This document shows positions 8,092-16,534 of a DNA stretch of 45,744 nucleotides, in pieces. The stretch comes from Ruminococcus sp. (GTDB lineage: Bacteria > Bacillota > Clostridia > Oscillospirales > Acutalibacteraceae). Under the pieces are notes generated by a model. That model was not told where the DNA came from and searched no databases. It saw only the letters and a list, made by a program, of their open reading frames with translations. The stretch is from positions 1-45,744 of the forward strand of contig DPHV01000038.1 of assembly GCA_003521625.1 (NCBI GenBank). The letters are read 5' to 3'. The position numbers were made by a program, and so were the translations under genes. Position 1 is the first letter of the stretch. Each line of letters begins with the position of its first letter.

Positions 8092-10905
8092 ATGAAAAGA
8101 ATCTTTGCATCCATTCTTGTTGTTTTGATTATGATAAGTACGGCTGCTGTATCTGTCGGAGCGGCAGAAGACAAGGCTGTTAGTGTATCAGACGGAACAA
8201 CAATATCGTTTAACACCACACCGGCTCTTTATGCTCACGGCGTTCTTAATTCCGCTGACACCGAGGCATGGCAGTCGTGGCAGAGTGAGCATCTTACAAA
8301 TTTAAAAGAGTCCAATTCATCAGTAAAATACTTCTTTTTGCCGGTATCAGCCGATAACAGCAAGGCTGATATTTACAATGCCTATTCTGAGCCTGTAACT
8401 GTAAACGGCACGGAAATTGCGGCAGGCGAAACAGCTCAGATTAACTATGAAGTCGGCAAAAGCTACAGTGTTACTGCTGACAACAAAACCTATACCCTGA
8501 AGTTTATGAAATCAAATGCAGAGGCAGGAATATATATCAATAATTCAGATGCAGACGGCAACGGCACAAATCTTGCGACCTATCTTAACAAGGATAAGTC
8601 GAGAAGTGCTGCGGCAACAGGAGCAATCGTAGAGCCTGACGGAAGCATTGACAATACTTCAATCAAAAAGATTAAAGGCAGAGGCAACACAACCTGGACA
8701 ATGCCTAAAAAGTCGTACAATATTACATACAGTAATAATGTAAGCATTGCAGGAATGAGTAAGGGCAAAAAATATTCAATCCTTGCAAATTATCAGGATG
8801 ATTCTCTTTCAAGGAACAGATTTCTCTATGACCTTTCAGACGCTGTAGGTATGCCCTATGCTTCTGATTCACGTTATGTTGATTTTTATGTCAATGGATT
8901 TTACTGGGGTTCCTATCAGATGTGCGATAAAATCGAGGTCGGCAAAAACAGCTTGATTAACGATATTGATGATGAGGCATATCTTAATGAAGACGGCACG
9001 GTGAATACCGATTTTCCATTTGTATGTGAAATTGACCCTAATGCAACAGAAGGTGAGGATTACTATGTAACCTGTGCAGACTCAATAAAAGTTACAATTA
9101 AATCACCTGAACTTAATGAAGGCGATACAGGCTATAATGAAGTTAAGGCATATGTAAAGAAAAAATTCAATAATTTTTATTTTGCTGTATCCGGTTATAA
9201 AGATATTTCAGAGATTGCAGACGTTGATTCTGTTGCAAAGCTGTATCTTATAAATGAAATCGGGAAAAACTGGGATTCCGGCGTTTCAAGCTTATTCTTT
9301 ACCTGGAAACAGGATGAAAACGGTACGTATAAATTCTTCGGCTCACCTGTATGGGATTATGACAATTCACTCGGCAATGCTAAAGGTGTCAGCGAGGAAC
9401 TTAATAATATGGGCGTTGACGATTACGAAGATTATACCGGCTGGTGGTGTAAACACAAGTTCAGTTATAATGGCAGAAATTTAATTGCCTGTATTTCGGA
9501 GAATGATTATGTGCTTAATGCCGTACAACAGATATGGTTTGATGATTTTGTTCCTGCACTCAATGATTTCTTCGGCAAAACGGATAACGGCATTATGAAG
9601 TCATACAAACAGTATTACAGCCTTATCGCAGACAGTGCAGAAATGAACTATCAGAGCGGTTGGAAGTTAAAAACAAGTAACAGCTGGATTGCTGACCATA
9701 CAAAGCTGATAACAGCAGAATATGATTCAGATACTCACAAAATGATGACAACAGCTAAAAAAACATATAATAATAACTTTAGCGGAATGTTTGACTATGC
9801 AGTTGATTGGATGCAGGGCAGAACTGCATGGCTGAGTGAGCAGTTCTATCCTGACAATGTTCAGGCAGAATATATTTTGGGTGATGCAGACCTCAACGGT
9901 GAAATAAGTATTACTGATGTAACCTTGATTCAGAAATATATTGCCGACATCACACAGTTTGAAAGCTCCCAGCTCAAGACTGCTGACGTTACAGAAGATA
10001 AGAACATCAGTATTGACGATGCAACAGATATTCAGAAATATCTTGCAGGCTTATCTTCCAAGCTTGGGGAGTATTTTAAAAACCAACTTCCATCAAATAT
10101 TTCATCTGAAATTGCCGATGAAATCAAAGAAGACGAACGCTTTGGAATTGATTACTATTTTTACCATGTCAGAATTTCACTTCTGAGTGACAACAATGAC
10201 GCATTGGCTGACAGTATAATTAATAAATATCTGCCTGATGATTTTTATTATACCTATGATGCTGAAAAAGGATATATTGATACATCTTTACAAAAGGAAA
10301 CATTACTGAATATTGCAAACGCTTACGGTGACAGCATTTACATATCATCCCCTGTATATGAGCAGGAATGGGGAATTGTAAGCGAACAGCTGCTTGCTGA
10401 TATGGAAAATGCTTCTGATACGGATGAATTTCTTGTAAGTATCACTTTTAGTGATGATATTGATGTCAACGATTTTCTCTATACATATCTCGGTAATCCG
10501 GACAAGTATCTCTATAATAGTGAATACAGCGAACTGAAAGTGTGCGCAACCAAGGCACAGCTTGTTGCACTTAACGAAGACCCGAATGGCTATTGTATTG
10601 ACTATTTCGTATCAAATAGTGGATCTGAATATGGATTTGTTGACGGTTATCTTGCTGATAGAGTAAATAATGCAAGTCCAAATCAGAAGTTCAATGCAGT
10701 AATTTGGTTATATGATTTTGATAAAGAAAGCTTTTCTTTTGCTCCCCAGCGCAACAGAATTATAAAGAATTATTTTAGTAACACATCTCGCTATGAATAT
10801 GATGATTTTCAGGGTTGTATCCTTATTGTAGCTACAAAAGAACAGTTGATTGCATTAAACGAGAGCGACGAGCATATCTGTATTTCAGAATTTTTCGACG
10901 AATAA
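8092..10905 (+). CDS. Secreted CotH-domain protein with internal dockerin and C-terminal repeats
   Basis: A 937-residue exported protein. The signal peptide ends near VSVGAAED. A CotH region spans roughly residues 150-480: KGRGNTTWTMPKKSYNI, NRFLYDLSDAVGM, YVNGFYWGSYQM, and VWDYDNSLG as the kinase-like DxD-type motif. A type I dockerin starts at residue 597 (GDADLNGEIS) with a second intact calcium loop (ADVTEDKNISIDDATDIQKYL). Unusually it is internal: about 270 residues follow, arranged as three degenerate repeats of about 85 residues, each closing with a segment like ATKEQLIALN. CotH domains are atypical protein kinases in spore coats and are common in ruminococcal dockerin proteins. The ATG at 8092 is preceded by AAAGGAGAGG; an in-frame start at 8035 is rejected because the signal peptide begins at 8092. 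The leader resembles that of the sigma gene downstream, so shared control is likely. Confidence 0.85.
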   Translation: MKRIFASILVVLIMISTAAVSVGAAEDKAVSVSDGTTISFNTTPALYAHGVLNSADTEAWQSWQSEHLTNLKESNSSVKYFFLPVSADNSKADIYNAYSEPVTVNGTEIAAGETAQINYEVGKSYSVTADNKTYTLKFMKSNAEAGIYINNSDADGNGTNLATYLNKDKSRSAAATGAIVEPDGSIDNTSIKKIKGRGNTTWTMPKKSYNITYSNNVSIAGMSKGKKYSILANYQDDSLSRNRFLYDLSDAVGMPYASDSRYVDFYVNGFYWGSYQMCDKIEVGKNSLINDIDDEAYLNEDGTVNTDFPFVCEIDPNATEGEDYYVTCADSIKVTIKSPELNEGDTGYNEVKAYVKKKFNNFYFAVSGYKDISEIADVDSVAKLYLINEIGKNWDSGVSSLFFTWKQDENGTYKFFGSPVWDYDNSLGNAKGVSEELNNMGVDDYEDYTGWWCKHKFSYNGRNLIACISENDYVLNAVQQIWFDDFVPALNDFFGKTDNGIMKSYKQYYSLIADSAEMNYQSGWKLKTSNSWIADHTKLITAEYDSDTHKMMTTAKKTYNNNFSGMFDYAVDWMQGRTAWLSEQFYPDNVQAEYILGDADLNGEISITDVTLIQKYIADITQFESSQLKTADVTEDKNISIDDATDIQKYLAGLSSKLGEYFKNQLPSNISSEIADEIKEDERFGIDYYFYHVRISLLSDNNDALADSIINKYLPDDFYYTYDAEKGYIDTSLQKETLLNIANAYGDSIYISSPVYEQEWGIVSEQLLADMENASDTDEFLVSITFSDDIDVNDFLYTYLGNPDKYLYNSEYSELKVCATKAQLVALNEDPNGYCIDYFVSNSGSEYGFVDGYLADRVNNASPNQKFNAVIWLYDFDKESFSFAPQRNRIIKNYFSNTSRYEYDDFQGCILIVATKEQLIALNESDEHICISEFFDE

Positions 10906-10958
10906 AACCAAAGATATTTAGCAAACTATCCCTTGCCTTCTCCTCGGTAAGGATATTG

Positions 10959-11004
10959 AAAAAGTGTGTAAGTTAAAAAAACAGCTTGCGCACTTTTTAC
11001 ATTT
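10959..11004 (+). terminator. Terminator of the CotH gene
   Basis: The arms AAAAAGTGTGTAAG (10959-10972) and CTTGCGCACTTTTT (10985-10998) make a 14-bp stem with two G-T pairs, ending in a T run. A second small hairpin (CCTTGCC / GGTAAGG, 10931-10952) precedes it. Confidence 0.75.
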
Positions 11005-11047
11005 GCGGATAAGTATGATACAATAAAAAAAGGAAAGAAAAGGAATG

Positions 11048-11149
11048 AATACTAAAACCTAATTAAAATCTAAAAATTTGCACCCAAATCAAACAATCGG
11101 TTGTTATTATTAATAGAAGCGCTTCACAAAAAAAGAGAGGGTGGGAGTA
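11048..11149 (+). promoter_or_regulatory. Leader of the sigma/anti-sigma operon
   Basis: The left end (11048-11068) is an exact copy of 5540-5560. From 11071 the sequence parallels 7923-7997, the leader of the CotH gene. The best conserved blocks are TGCACCCAAATCAA and TATTAATAGAAGCGCTTCA, the latter containing the perfect palindrome GAAGCGCTTC (11116-11125). I cannot fit a sigma-A promoter with good spacing, which would be expected if the gene is transcribed by its own ECF-type sigma factor. Confidence 0.6.
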
Positions 11150-11692
11150 TTGAAGGACAAACTTTTGCTGAAACTGAAAAAACACGACGAAAAAGCATTA
11201 CAAGCTGTAATAGAGCAATATTCACGTCTTGTGGCAACGGTTATAAACAATATCTCAAAGGGCAGTCTTACAAAGGAAGATATTGAGGAAACTGTTGCAG
11301 ATGTGTTTGTTACACTCTGGAATAATGCGGATAAAGTGCAGGAGGGCAAGCTGAAAGGATATATCTGCTGTATCGCCCGGACACGCACACTTAATAAGAT
11401 AGCAGTCAACAGAAATAAAGCTGTTCTCAATATTGACGACTACGACCCCGAGGATGATTTTTCTATTGCGGATGAAACCGAGAAAAAGGACATACATAGG
11501 GAACTTCGTGAGATTATCAAGGAAATAGAGTTACCCGACAGGGAAATTCTGATACGGTACTACTATTATTATCAGACAGTTTCACAGATTTCCGAGGCTA
11601 TGGAAATGAACATCGAAACGGTGAAATCCAAGCTCAGGCGAACCCGCAATAAAATCAAAGCAAAACTTATTGAAAGGAGTTACACACTATGA
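11150..11692 (+). CDS. ECF-type RNA polymerase sigma factor
   Basis: A 180-residue sigma-70 family protein. Region 2 covers about residues 20-90 (IEQYSRLVATVINNI through DVFVTLWNNADKVQ, then LKGYICCIARTRTLNKI). Region 4 covers about 115-175 (ELPDREILIRYYYYYQTVSQ, with a helix-turn-helix ending in IETVKSKLRRTRNKIK). Regions 1 and 3 are absent, as in ECF factors. I chose TTG at 11150 because GAGAGG lies 9 bases upstream and because the duplicated copy at 7998 preserves the TTG but not the GTG at 11141. The stop overlaps the anti-sigma ATG (ATGA), so the pair is translationally coupled. It probably directs its own operon and perhaps the CotH gene. Confidence 0.88.
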   Translation: MKDKLLLKLKKHDEKALQAVIEQYSRLVATVINNISKGSLTKEDIEETVADVFVTLWNNADKVQEGKLKGYICCIARTRTLNKIAVNRNKAVLNIDDYDPEDDFSIADETEKKDIHRELREIIKEIELPDREILIRYYYYYQTVSQISEAMEMNIETVKSKLRRTRNKIKAKLIERSYTL

Positions 11693-13050
11693 AAACTACA
11701 TTCAAGAAAGTTTTTGACGAATTCGACGTCGAACTTATGAATATTGATGAATTCAACGCCTGTGAAAGTATTGATATTGACGTTGAAAAAATCAAGACAG
11801 AAGTGCTCAAGCGTATTGATGATAAAAACGGCAAAAAGAAATTCAGCAAAAAGTTAATTACCTTACTTGTTGCGGCGGTAATATTAATTACAGGCACAGT
11901 CGGAGCCTTTGCAACAGGAAACGTTCAGAGTATTTTTAAGGAGCTTTTCAACAACAGCGGTATGAATTCCGCAGGACTTTACGACGGCGGAAATGTAGAA
12001 ATTGTCAGCTGTGACGACAGCCTCAATGTTGAGCTTCTCGGAGTAATGGGTGACAGCAAAAGGCTGTACTTGGCAATTGAGATTACCAAAAAGGATGGCA
12101 GTGCGGTTATTGATGAAGATTACGAAGAACCGCATTGCTGGTATAAAGATATGCCGACGCCTATGCCTGAGGGTAAAACCATTCAAGATTACCTTTCCTG
12201 CAAAGCCGAATATGTAGATAAAAACGGTAATTCAGCACACAACAAAGTATTCAATACAATAAAGTATTCGCTCAGCAAAGATAATAAGAGCATTAAGCTA
12301 TTTATTTTCGGCAGAATATTTGAGAGTGACCTTGAGGGCGGCAGAGCAACTGTTACAAGCGAGAGCATTGGTGCATATAATATTCATGAGGTTATTTATG
12401 AGATAGATTATGCGGGAAAAACTTATTCGGATTATGATGATACCGAACCTTTTGATGAAGAGCTGATTGACAGGCGTTTGCAGGAGCTCGGCATCACAGA
12501 AGACGACTGTCGAAACATAGAGAGCGGACAGAAGATTAAGTACTGCTGGTGCGATAAAAAAATCTTTGAGCTTCCATTTGAAATCAGCTTTGACCTTAAC
12601 TACAAAACCGACAACAATATCAGCAAGGAGTTAACCATTGAAGACGCTCCGAATGTTATTAAGCCGATTGCCGATAAGGTGAAAATGGAGATAACTCCGT
12701 TTGCCGTTTATCTTTACGGTCAATGCGATAAAGAGTCAGCGAAAGAATCCGGCTGGTCAGGCAAGGAAGTTACTTATAATAACATTTATGACAACTTTTG
12801 CTTTAGTGATGTAGACGGAGCAGGAACCTCCAAAATTGTATTCAACGACGGAACGGTTTACTATCTGCATCCTGACGGAGGCGGCAAATCGGGCGTTGGA
12901 AAAGACGGAAATGCGGATTACTACGAGGAAGAAATCCCATTGGTTTTTTCAACCGTAGCCGGCTCGCTTGTACTGCCGGAATTTAATGCAATAGACACAA
13001 GAGAAGTAAAAACCGTTATAATTAACGGTGATACGGTTTACAGCAAATAA
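11689..13050 (+). CDS. Membrane anti-sigma factor, DUF4179-like
   Basis: A 453-residue single-pass membrane protein. An N-terminal cytoplasmic segment of about 55 residues (acidic, no HxxxCxxC zinc motif) precedes one helix (about 57-77, KLITLLVAAVILITGTVGAF). A large extracytoplasmic part of about 370 residues follows, starting with an FKELFNN-containing segment typical of DUF4179 proteins. In the clostridial pairs of this kind, the cytoplasmic part holds the sigma factor and the outer part senses a signal. It overlaps the sigma gene by 4 bases and has GAAAGGAG upstream; a perfect terminator follows. The signal is unknown. Confidence 0.8.
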   Translation: MKTTFKKVFDEFDVELMNIDEFNACESIDIDVEKIKTEVLKRIDDKNGKKKFSKKLITLLVAAVILITGTVGAFATGNVQSIFKELFNNSGMNSAGLYDGGNVEIVSCDDSLNVELLGVMGDSKRLYLAIEITKKDGSAVIDEDYEEPHCWYKDMPTPMPEGKTIQDYLSCKAEYVDKNGNSAHNKVFNTIKYSLSKDNKSIKLFIFGRIFESDLEGGRATVTSESIGAYNIHEVIYEIDYAGKTYSDYDDTEPFDEELIDRRLQELGITEDDCRNIESGQKIKYCWCDKKIFELPFEISFDLNYKTDNNISKELTIEDAPNVIKPIADKVKMEITPFAVYLYGQCDKESAKESGWSGKEVTYNNIYDNFCFSDVDGAGTSKIVFNDGTVYYLHPDGGGKSGVGKDGNADYYEEEIPLVFSTVAGSLVLPEFNAIDTREVKTVIINGDTVYSK

Positions 13051-13057
13051 TTTTTAG

Positions 13058-13103
13058 AACAGGTGTACAGGTTGAAACATAATCTGTACACCTGTTTGTT
13101 TTA
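13058..13103 (+). terminator. Terminator of the sigma/anti-sigma operon
   Basis: Perfect 13-bp stem AACAGGTGTACAG (13058-13070) / CTGTACACCTGTT (13084-13096) followed by TGTTTTAT. Confidence 0.9.
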
Positions 13104-13142
13104 TACTATGGCTGATTGTTTATATTATTACCTTATGTGAAT

Positions 13143-13170
13143 TTGATTGATTTTGTTGTTTTGTTATGAT
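13143..13170 (+). promoter_or_regulatory. Candidate promoter of the Nudix gene
   Basis: TTGATT at 13143-13148, 16-base spacer, TATGAT at 13165-13170. It lies 32 bases before the start codon, after the upstream terminator. Confidence 0.55.
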
Positions 13171-13202
13171 AACATAATGGTAGATTATTTGGAGGTGAAA
13201 GT

Positions 13203-13682
13203 ATGGAATTTGACTGCGGATTTGTTAAAGAAAACAAGTGGTTTCGCTACAGGGCAGGGGCGATAATTATAGAGGACGGATATGTGCTTTTTGTCGGTAA
13301 CGAGCGTGACAATTATCTTTACTCCGTCGGCGGTGCAGTGCATATCGGTGAATTAGCCGAGGACGCCGTAAAAAGAGAGGTTTTTGAGGAAACGGGTGCT
13401 CATTATGAGATTGACCGAATTGCTTTTATCCACGAAAATTTCTTTAAGGGCAGTGAAAGCCTTGACGGACTTGACTGTCACGAAATATCAATCTACTTTC
13501 TGATGAAGCCGAACGGAACTCGGAATTTAATCTGCAACAGTATTACGCAGACAGGCGAAAGGGAAAACCTGCACTGGATTCCCGTTGACAGGCTTGGCGA
13601 ATACAAAGCATTTCCGACATTTTTAAAGGACAAAATCAACTGTATCGGAAATACAATTGAACACATCATAACACGTGAGTGA
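13203..13682 (+). CDS. Nudix hydrolase
   Basis: A 159-residue cytoplasmic protein with a complete Nudix box, GX5EX7REXXEEXG, seen as GAVHIGELAEDAVKREVFEE followed by TG (about residues 40-61). The fold is of usual length for a single-domain Nudix enzyme, which hydrolyses a nucleoside diphosphate linked to another moiety. The WFRYRAGAIIIEDGYVLFV start resembles a large group of clostridial Nudix proteins of unknown substrate. GGAGGTGAAAGT precedes the ATG. It is a single-gene unit convergent with nrdG. Confidence 0.88.
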   Translation: MEFDCGFVKENKWFRYRAGAIIIEDGYVLFVGNERDNYLYSVGGAVHIGELAEDAVKREVFEETGAHYEIDRIAFIHENFFKGSESLDGLDCHEISIYFLMKPNGTRNLICNSITQTGERENLHWIPVDRLGEYKAFPTFLKDKINCIGNTIEHIITRE

Positions 13683-13683
13683 T

Positions 13684-13717
13684 AAAAAATGGGGACTATC
13701 CAAAATCGGATAGTCCC
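13684..13717 (-). terminator. Terminator of nrdDG
   Basis: Perfect 10-bp stem GGGACTATCC (13692-13701) / GGATAGTCCC (13708-13717) with a 6-base loop. On the minus strand it is followed by CATTTTTT. It starts two bases after the Nudix stop and may act in both directions. Confidence 0.85.
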
Positions 13718-13733
13718 TGCTTGAATTAAAAAA

Positions 13734-14270
13734 TTATATATTTCTGCTCATAAGATTATGGAGCTTAACCTCACCGGTTTCAAGCGATTTCTGCACGTCA
13801 ATTATTCTCTGGTTTGACGAACCTCTGAAAGCAAGGCTTATGTCGTGCATAGCCTGAACAAACTCGCCGTCAACGAGTACGTCAATCAGCGAAAGCATTT
13901 CATCGGTAAACTCGCACCTTGCTCGGCTTTCGCTCAAAAGCTCCCTGTCAAAGAGATAACCTGTGTAGCACCAGATGTTTTTATTCGGCAGTTCGTTTTT
14001 TACTTTGCGCAGGAACGGCAACAGTACCTCTTGATTTTGCGGCTCAAACGGCTCACCGCCGAGTAGTGAGAGTCCGTCGATATAGTCGGGGGAAAGGCAC
14101 TCAATAATGTAGTCCTCGGTTTCTTTTGTGAAAGGCTTGCCGTATTCAAAGCTCCACGTTTCGGGGTTAAAACAGTTTTTGCAGTGGTGGGTACAGCCCG
14201 AAACAAACAGAGAAACTCTTACGCCCTCGCCGTTTGCGATGTCGTAATTCTTGATTTCACCGTAATTCAT
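13734..14270 (-). CDS. Anaerobic ribonucleotide reductase activating protein NrdG
   Basis: A 178-residue radical SAM enzyme. The CX3CX2C cluster motif is SGCTHHCKNCFNPETW (about residues 29-44), and LLGGEPFEPQN provides the GGE SAM-binding motif. It generates the glycyl radical on NrdD. The start codon overlaps the nrdD stop (TGATG), so the two are translationally coupled. The length is usual for clostridial NrdG. Confidence 0.95.
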   Translation of the reverse strand: MNYGEIKNYDIANGEGVRVSLFVSGCTHHCKNCFNPETWSFEYGKPFTKETEDYIIECLSPDYIDGLSLLGGEPFEPQNQEVLLPFLRKVKNELPNKNIWCYTGYLFDRELLSESRARCEFTDEMLSLIDVLVDGEFVQAMHDISLAFRGSSNQRIIDVQKSLETGEVKLHNLMSRNI

Positions 14271-16441
14271 CAGAGGTGAAGCACCCTTTCCTTGATTTCC
14301 TGCGTTCTGCCTTGATTCCAGAACTGCGTGCCGATGTAGCCGCAGGTTCTTCTTGCAACATTCATCTTATCCTGGTCACGGTTATGACACTTCGGACATT
14401 CCCAGAGGAGCTTTCCGTCCTCCTCAACAATGCCGATTTCGCCGTCGTAGCCGCAAACCTGACAGTAGTCGCTCTTTGTGTTGAGCTCGGCGTACATAAT
14501 GTTGTCGTAGATGAACTTGATAACCTGTAAAACGGCAGGAATGTTGTCCTGCATATTCGGAACCTCAACGTAGCTGATTGCGCCGCCGGGAGAGAGAGCC
14601 TGAAATTCCGACTCAAGCTTGAGCTTGTCAAATGCATTAATATCTTCGGAAACGTGAACGTGATAGCTGTTTGTGATGTAGTTTCTGTCGGTAACGCCCT
14701 TGATTACGCCGAAACGCTTTTGCAGGCATTTTGAGAATTTGTAGGTTGTGCTTTCAAGCGGAGTACCGTAAATGCTGTAGTCGATATTCTCTTCCTTTTT
14801 CCACTTTGCGCAGTAGTCATTGAGCTTCTGCATAATCTCTAAACCAAGCTCCTTGCCTTCTTTTTCGGTGAGCTTTTTGCCGTTGAGACTGTAAACGCAT
14901 TCCCAAAGACCGGCATAGCCGAGTGAAAGCGTTGAGTAACCGCCGTGGAGAAGCTTGTCGATTGTTTCGCCCTTTTTAAGTCTTGCAAGTGCGCCGTACT
15001 GCCAGAGAATAGGAGCGGCGTCGGAGAGCGTGCCTGTCAGTCTTTCGTGACGACACTGCAAAGCGCGGTGGCAAAGTTCCATACGCTCGTCAAAAATCTT
15101 CCAGAATTTATTCATATCTCTGTTTGCGCTTAATCCGATGTCTACGAGGTTTACTGTTACAACGCCCTGATTGAATCGACCGTAATATTTAGGCTTGCCG
15201 TTTTCGTCAACGTAGGGTGTGAGGAAGCTGCGGCAGCCCATACAGGTGTAGCAGTGACCCTCGCCGTTTTTGTCGATTTTATTCTGTAACATAACCTTTT
15301 CGGAAATGTAGTCGGGTACCATTCTCTTTGCGGTGCATTTAGCCGCAAGCTCGGTTAGGTACCAGTACTTGCTGTCCTCGGTTACATTGTCCTCTTCAAG
15401 AACATAAATGAGTTTGGGGAATGCAGGAGTAATCCACACGCCGTCCTCGTTCTTAACGCCCTGATGACGCTGTTTGAGGGTTTCCTCAATGATAAGAGCA
15501 AGATCCTGCTTTTCCTGCTCGTTTTTAGCCTCGTTAAGGTACATAAACACTGTTACAAACGGAGCCTGACCGTTGGTGGTAAGAAGTGTAACAACCTGAT
15601 ACTGAATAGTCTGAACACCTCTGTTTACTTCCTTGCGAAGGCGCTTTTCAACAATTTCGTTGAGCTTTTCTTCGCTTACTTCACAGCCGAGCTCTTCAAT
15701 CTCGGCAATAGTTTCCTTGCGGATTTTCTCCCTTGAAATCTGAACAAAGGGTGCAAGGTGAGCAAGGCTTATGCTTTGACCGCCGTACTGGTTGCTTGCA
15801 ACCTGTGCTATAATCTGAGTAGCAATGTTGCAGGCTGTTGAAAAGCTGTGCGGTTTTTCAATAAGCGTATCGCTGATAACAGTTCCGTTCTGGAGCATAT
15901 CCTCAAGATTTACGAGGTCGCAGTTGTGCATATGCTGTGCAAAGTAGTCGGCGTCGTGAAAGTGAATAAGTCCCTGCTTGTCAGCTTCGACGATGTCGGG
16001 AGGAAGCAACATTCTTCTTGTAAGGTCACGGCTTACCTCGCCTGCCATATAGTCACGCTGAACGCTGTTTACGGTAGGATTCTTGTTGGAGTTTTCCTGT
16101 TTTACCTCCTCGTTGTTACACTCAATGAGGGAGAGGATTCTGTTGTCGGTTGTGTTAGCCTTACGAACAAGAGAACGGTTGTAGCGGTATCTTACATAGC
16201 GGCGGGCGAGTTCAAACGCACCCTTAGCCATAAGCTGATCCTCGACCATATCCTGAATTTCCTCTACGGAAACCGCCCTTTTCATTTTGTTGCATTTGTA
16301 TTCAACATATTCTGCGATGTCGGTAATCTGTTCATCAGTCAGGAAACGTGTTTCGGACGAGTTGTTTGCTTTTTTTACGGCATTGACGATTTTCTCAATG
16401 TTAAAATCTTCTTCCGAACCGTTTCGTTTAATAATTTTCAT
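14270..16441 (-). CDS. Anaerobic ribonucleoside-triphosphate reductase NrdD
   Basis: A 723-residue class III ribonucleotide reductase, converting NTPs to dNTPs with a glycyl radical. An N-terminal ATP-cone occupies about residues 1-95 (KIIKRNGSEEDFNIEKIVNA). The catalytic barrel carries the Cys motifs (for example GHCYTCMGCRSF). A C-terminal zinc site is formed by CQVCGYDG and CPKCH, and the glycyl radical motif RRTCGYIGTQFWNQGR is near the end. AAGGAAGGG precedes the ATG. A promoter at 16492 and a Crp/Fnr-type palindrome lie in the shared upstream region. This enzyme is oxygen sensitive, in keeping with a strict anaerobe. Confidence 0.97.
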   Translation of the reverse strand: MKIIKRNGSEEDFNIEKIVNAVKKANNSSETRFLTDEQITDIAEYVEYKCNKMKRAVSVEEIQDMVEDQLMAKGAFELARRYVRYRYNRSLVRKANTTDNRILSLIECNNEEVKQENSNKNPTVNSVQRDYMAGEVSRDLTRRMLLPPDIVEADKQGLIHFHDADYFAQHMHNCDLVNLEDMLQNGTVISDTLIEKPHSFSTACNIATQIIAQVASNQYGGQSISLAHLAPFVQISREKIRKETIAEIEELGCEVSEEKLNEIVEKRLRKEVNRGVQTIQYQVVTLLTTNGQAPFVTVFMYLNEAKNEQEKQDLALIIEETLKQRHQGVKNEDGVWITPAFPKLIYVLEEDNVTEDSKYWYLTELAAKCTAKRMVPDYISEKVMLQNKIDKNGEGHCYTCMGCRSFLTPYVDENGKPKYYGRFNQGVVTVNLVDIGLSANRDMNKFWKIFDERMELCHRALQCRHERLTGTLSDAAPILWQYGALARLKKGETIDKLLHGGYSTLSLGYAGLWECVYSLNGKKLTEKEGKELGLEIMQKLNDYCAKWKKEENIDYSIYGTPLESTTYKFSKCLQKRFGVIKGVTDRNYITNSYHVHVSEDINAFDKLKLESEFQALSPGGAISYVEVPNMQDNIPAVLQVIKFIYDNIMYAELNTKSDYCQVCGYDGEIGIVEEDGKLLWECPKCHNRDQDKMNVARRTCGYIGTQFWNQGRTQEIKERVLHL

Positions 16442-16491
16442 AATTTCCCTTCCTTTTTATTAGTTTTTCACGTTTTATAATTGCAGGTTTA

Positions 16492-16497
16492 ATTATA
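16492..16497 (-). promoter_or_regulatory. -10 element of the nrdDG promoter
   Basis: On the minus strand TATAAT occupies 16497-16492. No good -35 hexamer lies 17 bases upstream. The expected transcription start is near 16485, giving a 44-base leader. The palindrome at 16519-16534 is centred 41.5 bases upstream of that start, the usual place for an activating Crp/Fnr-family dimer. Confidence 0.6.
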
Positions 16498-16518
16498 CAA
16501 TAAAAAATTTCAATATAC

Positions 16519-16534
16519 TGTTGCACAAACAACA
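16519..16534. promoter_or_regulatory. Candidate Crp/Fnr-family operator
   Basis: TGTTG-N6-CAACA, a perfect inverted repeat with the 5-6-5 geometry of CRP and FNR-family sites. It lies between nrdD and the divergent Crp/Fnr gene and overlaps that gene's own -35 hexamer. Confidence 0.65.

Noticed and set aside
11141..11149. GTG at 11141 as the sigma-factor start
   Set aside because: Its ribosome site would abut the codon, and the duplicated leader at 7998 keeps only the TTG.
15848..16480. A 210-codon open frame antisense to the 5' part of nrdD
   Set aside because: It opposes the well-conserved ATP-cone region of NrdD and gives an unpatterned translation, so I treat it as a shadow.
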